Assembly: GCF_046592965.1 (NCBI RefSeq)
Contig: NZ_JBISBV010000002.1
Span: 248,001-312,000, forward strand
Direction: 5' to 3'
DNA: 64,000 nt
From: Marivita sp046592965
GTDB lineage: Bacteria > Pseudomonadota > Alphaproteobacteria > Rhodobacterales > Rhodobacteraceae
In this document: positions 53,291 through 60,979 of the stretch, piece after piece
Position numbering within the stretch: position 1 is the first letter of the stretch
Layout of the letters: each line of letters starts with the position of its first letter
Notes under the pieces: generated by a model
The model's database searches: none
Seen by the model: the letters and a program-made list of their open reading frames with translations, nothing else
What the model was told of the DNA's origin: nothing
Program-made: the position numbers and the translations under genes

Positions 53291-54159
53291 CCGCCGTTCT
53301 GGTACTTGCACTGGCGCTGTGGCTGTGGGGGTTTGACGGTGCCTCGGTGCTGGAACGCTGGGCCGCAGACGGACAACGCGTGGCGCAAACCGGCATGGCG
53401 CGGGGCCTGCGGGCGCTGCGCGCCGGGCAACCGGGCGCGCTCGCCACGCTTGTTGCGGTGTGTTTCGGCTACGGGTTCTTTCACGCCGTCGGCCCCGGTC
53501 ATGGCAAGCTGTTGATCGGTGGATATGGCGTCGCGAACCGCGTGAACCTGATGCGCCTGTCGGCGTTGGCGGTGCTGTCGAGCCTTGCGCAGGCAGGCAC
53601 GGCAATTGCCCTTGTCTATGGCGGCGTCTGGCTGTTTGGCCTTGGCCGGACGGCCCTGGTCGGTGCGGCGGAACACTGGTTCGCCCCCATCAGCTATGCG
53701 GCGATCGGCGCCATCGGCCTCTGGCTGGCGCTGCGCGGCGGGACGCGGCTTTGGCGCAATCGCAACGCGCAGGGACACGCGCCACCGGATATCTGCCAGT
53801 CCTGCGGCCATGCCCACGGTCCGACGCCAGAGCAGGCACAGGAGGTTCATACGATCCGCGACGCCGCGCTGCTGATCGGAGCGATTGCGATCCGTCCCTG
53901 CACGGGCGCGCTGTTCCTGCTGATCCTCTCGGTGCGGATGGACATCCACCTGGCCGGTATCCTGGGCGCTCTGGCGATGGGGCTGGGCACCGCGACCGTG
54001 ACATTGGCGGCGGCGGTGGCGTCGGTCACCTTGCGCGAGGGCGCGTTGGCACGATTGGCAAACGGCCCGCAAAGCCTGCGCATGATGGGGCTGATCGAAG
54101 CGGCTACCGGTCTGATCATTGCCGTGCTCGCCGCGCAATTCCTGATACGCGCGCTTTAG
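53269..54159 (+). CDS. NicO-family nickel/cobalt (or zinc) transporter
   Basis: 296 residues. Several membrane helices with the family's metal-site motifs FFHAVGPGHGKLL (His in helix) and, in the second half, IGAIAIRPCTGALFLLIL. Between the halves is a cysteine/histidine loop, ICQSCGHAHGP, which may help bind metal. Together with the DUF1007 protein it forms a transport pair; whether the flow is efflux or uptake, and which metal is carried, cannot be read from sequence. Confidence 0.9.
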   Translation: MRTALQLAAVLVLALALWLWGFDGASVLERWAADGQRVAQTGMARGLRALRAGQPGALATLVAVCFGYGFFHAVGPGHGKLLIGGYGVANRVNLMRLSALAVLSSLAQAGTAIALVYGGVWLFGLGRTALVGAAEHWFAPISYAAIGAIGLWLALRGGTRLWRNRNAQGHAPPDICQSCGHAHGPTPEQAQEVHTIRDAALLIGAIAIRPCTGALFLLILSVRMDIHLAGILGALAMGLGTATVTLAAAVASVTLREGALARLANGPQSLRMMGLIEAATGLIIAVLAAQFLIRAL

Positions 54160-54207
54160 AAGGCGAAAGCCCTTGCCGGACGCGACACCCGGCGCTAATC
54201 CCGTTGG

Positions 54208-55590
54208 ATGCAACCGCCCTTGATGTCATATCCGGCCCATGTCAGGGCCGTTCTCGTGCTTGGCCTGCCGCTTGTGGGCGGGCACATGGCGCAGATGGGC
54301 ATCGGACTGACCGACACGATCATGGTCGGCTGGTACGGCGCCGAGGCGCTGGCGACGGTCACTTTGGCCAGCACCCTGTTTATGACGCTGTTCCTCGCCG
54401 GATCGGGTTTCGCCTGGGCGGTGATGCCGATGGTCGCCAAGTATCAGGCCGAGGATGACGAGCAAAGCGTGCGCCGCTCCACCCGCATGGGATTGTGGCT
54501 GTCGGCGTTGTTCTGCGCGGCGGTGTTTCCGCTGCTCTGGTGGTCGGACGCGGTGCTGCGGGCGCTCGGTCAGGCACCGGAGCTTGCCGCCGATGCACAG
54601 ATCTACCTGCGGGTGCTGATCTTCGGGCTGTTGCCCGCGCTGGTGACGATGACGCTCAAGAGCTATCTGGCGGCGCTGGAAAAGACGCAAGTCGTGTTCT
54701 GGGTGACGGTTGTTGCCGTCCCCTTCAACGCCATCGCCAACTATGCGCTGATTTTCGGCAATTTCGGTTTTCCCGAACTGGGCATCCGCGGCGCTGCCAT
54801 TGCCTCGCTCAGCACACATGTGTTCTCGGCGATGGTGACGATTGGCTATATCCTGCTCTGGGTGCCGCAGCATTCACTGTTCCAGCGGATCTGGAAATCC
54901 GACTGGGATATGTTCGCCACGGTGTTCCGTCTGGGCTGGCCCATCGGCCTCACGACCTTGTCCGAGGTTGGCCTGTTCGCAGCGTCCGCCGTGATGATGG
55001 GCTGGATCGGGACGATCCCGCTGGCCGCGCATGGCATCGCGCTGCAACTGGCGTCGATGATGTTCATGCTGCATCTCGGTCTGTCCAATGCCGGAACGGT
55101 GCGCGCGGGCAACGCCTTCGGGCGGCGCGACTGGGTGCACATGGCGCGCGGCGGAGCGGTGGCACTCGGGCTGTCGGGGCTGGTGTCGGTGGCGACGATC
55201 ATCCTGTTCATCGCGATCCCCGAACCGCTGATCACGATCTTCCTCGATCCGGGCGATCCGGCCCGCGCCGAGATCATCGAGGTGGGCACCGTCCTGCTGA
55301 TCATGGCGGCGCTCTTTCAGTTCGTCGACGGCGCGCAAGTCGTGGCGCTGGGCCTGTTGCGCGGCGTTCAGGACACCCGCGTGCCGATGTGGTTTGCGGC
55401 CGTCTCGTACTGGGGGCTCGGCTTGCCCGCGGCGTATGTTCTGGGCTTCGTGTTCGACTTTGACGGGGCGGGCGTCTGGGGTGGCCTTGTCGTCGGTCTT
55501 GCAGTCGCGGCGGTGCTGCTCAACCACCGGTTCTGGCTTCGCATCCTTCCCGGCTTCAGCCGCCTTGCAGGACAGGGCACGACCGCATAG
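54208..55590 (+). CDS. MATE-family multidrug efflux transporter (NorM-like)
   Basis: 460 residues from ATG 54208, or 455 from ATG 54223. About 12 membrane helices; first repeat VLGLPLVGGHMAQMGIGLTDTIMVG with the typical NorM loop LFMTLFLAGSGFAWAVMPMVAKYQ. Na+ or H+ coupled extrusion of cationic compounds is the family role. It is a separate branch from the DinF-like MATE at 40101-41429. Confidence 0.92.
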   Translation: MQPPLMSYPAHVRAVLVLGLPLVGGHMAQMGIGLTDTIMVGWYGAEALATVTLASTLFMTLFLAGSGFAWAVMPMVAKYQAEDDEQSVRRSTRMGLWLSALFCAAVFPLLWWSDAVLRALGQAPELAADAQIYLRVLIFGLLPALVTMTLKSYLAALEKTQVVFWVTVVAVPFNAIANYALIFGNFGFPELGIRGAAIASLSTHVFSAMVTIGYILLWVPQHSLFQRIWKSDWDMFATVFRLGWPIGLTTLSEVGLFAASAVMMGWIGTIPLAAHGIALQLASMMFMLHLGLSNAGTVRAGNAFGRRDWVHMARGGAVALGLSGLVSVATIILFIAIPEPLITIFLDPGDPARAEIIEVGTVLLIMAALFQFVDGAQVVALGLLRGVQDTRVPMWFAAVSYWGLGLPAAYVLGFVFDFDGAGVWGGLVVGLAVAAVLLNHRFWLRILPGFSRLAGQGTTA

Positions 55591-55626
55591 AAGCGGCCCG
55601 AATTTGCCAGCGCAGGAGAGACGGGC

Positions 55627-56724
55627 ATGGGTTTCAAGGTAGGTATCGTGGGCTTGCCCAATGTGGGCAAGTCAACGCTCTTCAACGCGCTGACCAAGAC
55701 AGCGGCGGCACAGGCGGCGAACTTTCCCTTCTGCACCATCGAACCCAACGTGGGCGACGTGGCGGTGCCCGACGCGCGGCTTGATAAGCTGGCGGGAATC
55801 GCCGGCTCCAAACAGATCATCCCGACGCGGATCACCTTTGTCGATATCGCGGGCCTCGTGAAGGGCGCGTCAAAGGGCGAAGGTCTGGGCAACCAGTTCC
55901 TCGCCAATATCCGCGAGGTCGATGCCATCGCCCATGTGCTGCGCTGCTTTGAAGACGGCGACGTGGTGCATGTGGATGGCCGTGTTGACCCGGTGGCAGA
56001 TGCGGAAACCATCGAGACCGAGTTGATGCTGGCCGACATCGAAAGCATCGAAAAGCGCTTGCAGAACATCACCCGCAAGGTGCGCGGCGGCGACAAGGAA
56101 GCGGTGCAGCAGGAACGCCTGATGCGCGCCGCGCTGGCCGCCCTGGAAGAGGGCAACCCCGCCCGCACCGTGCGGGTCGATGCCGAAGACGCCCGCGCCT
56201 GGGAGATGCTGCAATTGCTGACCACCAAACCGGTGCTTTACGTCTGCAACGTCTCCGAGGCCGATGCGGCAGAGGGCAACGCGATGTCGAAGGCTGTTGG
56301 TGAGATGGCCGCGGCACAGGGCAATTCCCATGTCGTGATCTCGGCCCAGATCGAGGAAGACATCAGCCAGCTCGACACCGATGAAGCACAGGAATTCCTG
56401 AGCGAAATGGGGCTGGAAGAACCAGGCCTCGACCGTGTCATTCGTGCCGGCTACGAATTGCTGCATCTTGAAACCTATTTCACCGTCGGCCCCAAAGAGG
56501 CCCGCGCCTGGACGATTCCCAAAGGCACCACCGCGCCGCGCGCCGCCGGGGTGATCCACGGCGATTTCGAAAAGGGCTTCATCCGCGCCGAGACGATTGC
56601 CTATGACGACTACGTCGCTCTGGGCGGAGAGACCCCGGCCAAAGACGCCGGCAAGATGCGCGCCGAAGGCAAGGCCTATGTTGTCAAGGACGGCGACGTG
56701 CTGCATTTCCTGTTCAACACCTGA
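55627..56724 (+). CDS. ychF: Redox-regulated ATPase YchF
   Basis: 365 residues with GGAGAG upstream. G1 loop GLPNVGKSTLFNALT, switch with DIAGLVKGASKGEGLGNQFL, the NxxE variant of G4 (VCNVSEAD) that shifts specificity to ATP, and the C-terminal TGS domain (TYFTVGPKEARAWTIPKG). It binds the ribosome and affects stress responses. Length is standard. Confidence 0.97.
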   Translation: MGFKVGIVGLPNVGKSTLFNALTKTAAAQAANFPFCTIEPNVGDVAVPDARLDKLAGIAGSKQIIPTRITFVDIAGLVKGASKGEGLGNQFLANIREVDAIAHVLRCFEDGDVVHVDGRVDPVADAETIETELMLADIESIEKRLQNITRKVRGGDKEAVQQERLMRAALAALEEGNPARTVRVDAEDARAWEMLQLLTTKPVLYVCNVSEADAAEGNAMSKAVGEMAAAQGNSHVVISAQIEEDISQLDTDEAQEFLSEMGLEEPGLDRVIRAGYELLHLETYFTVGPKEARAWTIPKGTTAPRAAGVIHGDFEKGFIRAETIAYDDYVALGGETPAKDAGKMRAEGKAYVVKDGDVLHFLFNT

Positions 56725-56762
56725 CCGGCGCGCAGGGGCAGCGCTCCCTGCCACGCAAGTGC

Positions 56763-57170
56763 TCAGTCGTGCGGATGCGGCCCCAAACGGTCATGCAGGC
56801 GTGCATCGTGGGTCTTGAAGTGATCCGCAAACCACGCCTCCAGAGTTGTCGCCAGCCGCTCGGCGGTCTTGTCGGGTGATCTTTCGGCGTCATCCATGAT
56901 GTCGCGCAAATCGTCGAGCAGGCGTTCGTGATGCCCCTTGTGCTGGGCGCGCTGGTCATAGCCATAGGCTTTCATCTGCTGCTCTTCGAGCGCGAAATGC
57001 GCGGTGATGGCGCGGAGCAGATCGCCAAAGCTGTCCTGGATATCGGTCTCGGGTTCGTTGTCGAGGATCGCCGATGCGGTCTGATTGACCAGGTCGATCA
57101 GTTCCTGATGCTCATGATCCACGGACGGATTGCCGACGCTGTATTCCGGTTTCCACTCAATCGGTGCCAT
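56763..57170 (-). CDS. Bacteriohemerythrin
   Basis: 135 residues from the ATG at 57170 (AAAGGGGG ribosome site). All di-iron ligands of the family are visible: H-x3 in VDHEHQEL, HFALEEQQM (His and Glu), HKGHHERL (two His) and HFKTHDARLHD (His and Asp). Such proteins bind O2 reversibly and can bind NO. It is the last gene of the heme-copper operon, 16 bp after the preceding stop codon, so O2 or NO delivery, sensing or buffering for that complex is the likely role. Confidence 0.93.
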   Translation of the reverse strand: MAPIEWKPEYSVGNPSVDHEHQELIDLVNQTASAILDNEPETDIQDSFGDLLRAITAHFALEEQQMKAYGYDQRAQHKGHHERLLDDLRDIMDDAERSPDKTAERLATTLEAWFADHFKTHDARLHDRLGPHPHD

Positions 57171-57186
57171 GTCGCCCCCTTTCCCA

Positions 57187-57690
57187 TCATTCAAAGATAA
57201 AGCCGCTGTCCTTGCGGAAATCGATCACGAAGCTTTGGCCGGGGCGCAGATCGACCTTGCGCGTCGCCTCGTAATCGAACGCGCTCGACGCCGGGTTGTC
57301 GCGCATCCGGACTGTCAGATCATGCACACCCGCAGGCAGCAGCAAGCGCTCATAGAGGCGTGACGGACCGCTCCCGGCGATGCCCGATGGCGCGCTTTCG
57401 GCAGAATAGATCAACGCGCCATCAACCTCCAGTTCGACATAGATCGGCGGGCGTCTGCGGTCGCAAATCTGGGTCTGGCGCATGTTGCGCGGCAGCTTGG
57501 CCAGTTCCTCGGGTGTCCTGTCGCGGCAGCTGGCGCTGCGGTCGCCGCTATGCGTGAAGCTGAGCCGCAGCAGCGCCGTATCGCCGGGTGCATTTTGCCA
57601 CGCAGGTGAAGCCGACAGCCATGCAACACCGAGGCCGAGCGCGAGTGTCGCGATACCGCCCATTGCGAGGTGGTGCAGACGGTCTTTCAT
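57187..57690 (-). CDS. Hypothetical membrane-anchored periplasmic protein
   Basis: 167 residues. One hydrophobic helix near the N-terminus (IATLALGLGVAWLSASPAW) anchors a periplasmic domain rich in beta strands (LLRLSFTHSGDR, YVELEVDGALIYSAE, RKVDLRPGQSFVIDF). Two cysteines (SASCRDR, QTQICDRRR) could form a disulfide or bind metal. Its ATG overlaps the stop of the cytochrome b fusion (ATGA), so it is translated with it. I do not recognise a family; an accessory or assembly subunit is likely from its position. Confidence 0.78.
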   Translation of the reverse strand: MKDRLHHLAMGGIATLALGLGVAWLSASPAWQNAPGDTALLRLSFTHSGDRSASCRDRTPEELAKLPRNMRQTQICDRRRPPIYVELEVDGALIYSAESAPSGIAGSGPSRLYERLLLPAGVHDLTVRMRDNPASSAFDYEATRKVDLRPGQSFVIDFRKDSGFIFE

Positions 57691-59240
57691 TCTGCGTCCT
57701 CCACCGCATCTGGCTCAAGGGTACGTTTGCCCGGCATCGGCGTCAGCGTTGTCAGCCGTTCGGAAAAGGCGTGGATGTCCCTCTCAAGTCGCGCCTGCTC
57801 GCTCGGACCGGCCCACACGGTCAGCAGCCGTTCGCGCGGGACGCGCTCGCGCAGCATGGGATCGCGGGTTCGCGCAATGCGCTCCTCGGTCCACCTGGCC
57901 CCCAAGCGGTTGTAGCATTCACGTTCGGCGCACCCGGCGATGCAAACGCCGTCGGCGAGATCGCGGCTGAGGATGAAGTCAAACAGCGAGGGCGGTGCCA
58001 TCGCCACGCAGGGCAGGATCACGCGGCCCTGCTTCGGCACGTTGGCCGCGCCATGTTCGCAGGCGATGGTCATCACCCGGCCGTCGCCCGGGCCATCGGA
58101 GGCGGCAATGACCTCATCGCGGAGCTGCTTCAACGGACGGTCGGGCAGGTCGATCCCCGTGATCAGAGGGCCGGAGCGGCGGAACGGCGTCGATGAGGGG
58201 CACGATCCCATGCAGATTCCGCAGGCCACGCAACGCTCGGGGTCAACCAAGGCCTCCTGCGGGAAAGGCGCGCCATCGGTGCGCGGCACCATGGTGATGG
58301 CGGTGTAGGGACAATCGGCCTCGCAACGGGTGCAGCCGTTGCAGAAGTCAAGAAACACCTCCGCCGCCCCGGAGTCCTTGCGGGGCGGCAGCCAGGGCAG
58401 GCCGAACATCAGAACCGTGAACAGAAGCGCGCCGGTCCAGATCACCGAGGGCGGCACCATGTCGATCACCGGATAGAGCCCAAGGATAAACCAGTCGAGC
58501 CGGACGGTGACCGGAAACGTGGCAAGATCCGCAGGCCCCTGCAACACCGCCGGCATGGCGTAGGACACGATGACGAGCGCCGCCAAGGTCAACACACTCA
58601 AGCCGCGCGGCGGCATGGTGCGTGCCGCGGTGATGCGCTGGACATGGATCCACATCATCAGCAAAAGCAGCAGCGGAATGGCGATGTGCAGGAACACCAT
58701 CAAGGTGAAGAACCGCCCGGACAGGCTTGCGGGTGTGAGGAAATTTCGCGCGATCGGTTCGGCAAAGAATGGCAGCGCGTCAAGCAGTTCGGTGGTGGTC
58801 AGCGCCACGTATTGCGCCAGTTCGTCCCAGACCAGCCAGTATCCGGTGATGCCGGACATGTAGACGAACCAGATCACCGGCACCCCGGTGATCCACGAGA
58901 ACCAGCGCCGCCCGCGATAGCGGTCAAAGGCCCATTCGCGCACCAGATGGATAAGCATGAGAAGCACGAGAAAATCCGAGGCGTACCGGTGCAGGCTGCG
59001 CGCCAGCCCGGCATGAATCCAATGCGTCTCGCTCAACCATTTGACCGACTGATAGGCATTGATGACGCCGGTGTCGAAGAAGATGAAGAGGTAGATTCCG
59101 GTGGCGGTGACGATCCAGAACATCAGCCAGCCCAGCGGACCCAGATTTGCAAGCGGGTTCCAATCGGGGCCGAACAGCCTGTCCAAAGGACGCTCGACCC
59201 TATCGAAACCACGCTTCAGCGTAGCCCGCAGTCCCATCAT
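57687..59240 (-). CDS. Cytochrome b / two [4Fe-4S] ferredoxin / MvhD-like fusion protein
   Basis: 517 residues in three modules. (1) Residues 1 to about 285: cytochrome b6/bc1-type membrane domain with both heme pairs, H84 and H98 in helix B, H185 and H199 in helix D (14 apart in each). (2) Two [4Fe-4S] motifs, C300-C303-C306-C310P and C337-C340-C343-C347P. (3) Residues about 385-450: a cysteine-rich domain with C394, C411, C433, C437 and C442 (GCAERECYNRLGARW), like the MvhD/[2Fe-2S] domain that links hydrogenase and heterodisulfide reductase. It probably moves electrons between quinol and a soluble carrier or the oxidase-like complex. It overlaps sco and the next gene by 4 bp each. I know no characterised protein with this exact order. 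Confidence 0.88.
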   Translation of the reverse strand: MMGLRATLKRGFDRVERPLDRLFGPDWNPLANLGPLGWLMFWIVTATGIYLFIFFDTGVINAYQSVKWLSETHWIHAGLARSLHRYASDFLVLLMLIHLVREWAFDRYRGRRWFSWITGVPVIWFVYMSGITGYWLVWDELAQYVALTTTELLDALPFFAEPIARNFLTPASLSGRFFTLMVFLHIAIPLLLLLMMWIHVQRITAARTMPPRGLSVLTLAALVIVSYAMPAVLQGPADLATFPVTVRLDWFILGLYPVIDMVPPSVIWTGALLFTVLMFGLPWLPPRKDSGAAEVFLDFCNGCTRCEADCPYTAITMVPRTDGAPFPQEALVDPERCVACGICMGSCPSSTPFRRSGPLITGIDLPDRPLKQLRDEVIAASDGPGDGRVMTIACEHGAANVPKQGRVILPCVAMAPPSLFDFILSRDLADGVCIAGCAERECYNRLGARWTEERIARTRDPMLRERVPRERLLTVWAGPSEQARLERDIHAFSERLTTLTPMPGKRTLEPDAVEDAE

Positions 59241-60091
59241 CTTGCCACTTCATTCGGGGTCGTCGGTCGCAGATCGCCCCGCAGCCTGGCACGCCGCCGT
59301 TCGAGCCAGAGCCGCAGGATGACGAGGCCGGTCAGCAGCAGCGAGACGGCACCGAAAAAGATGCCGAACAGGATGCCGTAATCGAACCGGTAGGCGCGGG
59401 TCAGCGGGTTATAGACGGTGCACAGGAAGGTGAGCCGGGACCACAGGTCTGCGGGCGCGACCGAAAGCGTCGTGCGGCCCAGCACAAGCTCCTTGAGCGG
59501 CGCCATGAACACCGGCAGCGGGAAGTCCTCGCCATAGAGCTGGCGATAGACACGGCCCTGTGCGTCGAGGATCGTGGTCTGGCTGGGATGATCAAAGCCG
59601 CCAGCGGCGTCGCGCCAGCTGAAGCCTACATCACGCAAGAGCGCCTCGGTCGTTTCGGGATCGGCGCTGGCCACATGCCAGTCGTCGAGCCGGTTAAGGT
59701 GGTGCGATATCGCAAAGGCGCGCAGCCGCGCCGGTTTGTCGCCGCTGGCGTCAAAGCCGAAGGTCAGGACCGCGAAACTGTCCTCTCCCAGAACATTGCG
59801 CGCGTCGGTCACGGCGTCGTGCAGGTGATCCGTCATCACCGGGCAGATCGAACTGCAACTGGTATAGACCAGCGAGATGACCAAAGGACGTCCGCGCAGG
59901 TCGGCCAGTGCCAGCGGAGCGCCGTTCCTGTCATGGAGAACATGCGCCCCCACCTGACGCCCGATCGCGTCCTGGCTGATCTCGTAGACCTGCCTTGCGT
60001 CCAGAACCTCTGGAGGCTGGCCTTGCGCCTGCGCCGGGCCATGCAGCGCCAATAGCCATAACAGGCACAGATAACGGGTCAGAATGCCCAT
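59237..60091 (-). CDS. SCO1/SenC-family copper chaperone with C-terminal membrane anchor
   Basis: 284 residues. Signal peptide at the N-terminus (YLCLLWLLALHGPAQA). The thioredoxin-like domain has the copper-binding CxxxC (C79-SSI-C83) and the conserved histidine (FDHPS, H168). A long C-terminal extension includes a membrane helix (about 240-262), which typical SCO proteins place at the N-terminus instead. The role is CuA assembly of the adjacent subunit II. It overlaps ctaB by 13 bp and the cytochrome b fusion by 4 bp. Confidence 0.93.
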   Translation of the reverse strand: MGILTRYLCLLWLLALHGPAQAQGQPPEVLDARQVYEISQDAIGRQVGAHVLHDRNGAPLALADLRGRPLVISLVYTSCSSICPVMTDHLHDAVTDARNVLGEDSFAVLTFGFDASGDKPARLRAFAISHHLNRLDDWHVASADPETTEALLRDVGFSWRDAAGGFDHPSQTTILDAQGRVYRQLYGEDFPLPVFMAPLKELVLGRTTLSVAPADLWSRLTFLCTVYNPLTRAYRFDYGILFGIFFGAVSLLLTGLVILRLWLERRRARLRGDLRPTTPNEVAR

Positions 60092-60960
60092 CGCGCAGCC
60101 TCGTCGAGCACAACGCCCGCCGACAGGAGGGCGAATTGCGCCAGCGATGCCCGGAACGTGCGCATGGCTGGCCCGCGTGTCGGATCATAGAGCAACCGCC
60201 ACGCCGCCAGAAGGAACGGCGCGCCGCCCGCGATTGCGAAGACGCCATAGACCCAGCCCATGCCGAGCCACAGCGGCACCAGCGACAGCGCAAACAGCGC
60301 CGCGACATGGCTGAAGATCACCGGTGCCCAGACATCGGGTTCCGATACCGCCGGCAGCATCGGGATGTTGGCGCGGCGATAATCCTCTTTGCGGGCGACA
60401 GCGAGGCTCCAGAAATGCGGTGGCGTCCAGAGGAAGAGAACCGCCGCCAGAACTGCCGGAACCGGGCCGATGACGGGGCCGAATTGCGGTGCCGCGGCGG
60501 CTGCGCCCGCCAGCACCGCGAAACTGCCCGCCGCGCCGCCGATCACGACGTTCCACACCGTTCGGGTTTTCAGCCAGACGGTGTAGATCACGCCATAGGT
60601 GAGCGCGCCAAGGAACACGAGCAGGGTGGCCAGCGTGCCGCCGACCGACCACGCCATCAGCAGCGCCCCGATCAGCAGCGCAAGCAGCGTCACCGGCCAG
60701 ATCGGCCCGGCCTTCAGGACACCGCTGGCAAAGGGCCGGGTGCGGGTGCGCGCCATGTTGCGGTCGCTCTCACGCTCGTAATACTGGTTGAACCCGCCCG
60801 CCGCACCGGACGCGCCCAGCACCGCAAGGGCGAAGACCAGCGCCTCGATCACGCCCAACTCGCCGCCCCCGGTCATCACCCCGACAAGTGCGGCCAGGGC
60901 AATGAAGAAGCCGATCCGCAGCTTGAGTATCGAGACGGTCATGTTCAGGGCGGCAAGCAT
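60079..60960 (-). CDS. ctaB: Heme O synthase (protoheme IX farnesyltransferase)
   Basis: 293 residues, UbiA superfamily, about nine membrane helices. The prenyl diphosphate motif NQYYERESDRNMARTRTRP and the second region YTVWLKTRTVWNVVIGG match CtaB/CyoE. It adds a farnesyl group to heme b, making heme O. Its presence inside this operon predicts that subunit I carries heme o or heme a at the active site. Gap to subunit I is 19 bp. Confidence 0.95.
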   Translation of the reverse strand: MLAALNMTVSILKLRIGFFIALAALVGVMTGGGELGVIEALVFALAVLGASGAAGGFNQYYERESDRNMARTRTRPFASGVLKAGPIWPVTLLALLIGALLMAWSVGGTLATLLVFLGALTYGVIYTVWLKTRTVWNVVIGGAAGSFAVLAGAAAAAPQFGPVIGPVPAVLAAVLFLWTPPHFWSLAVARKEDYRRANIPMLPAVSEPDVWAPVIFSHVAALFALSLVPLWLGMGWVYGVFAIAGGAPFLLAAWRLLYDPTRGPAMRTFRASLAQFALLSAGVVLDEAARWAF

Positions 60961-60979
60961 GGCGCTTTCCTTTTCGTCC

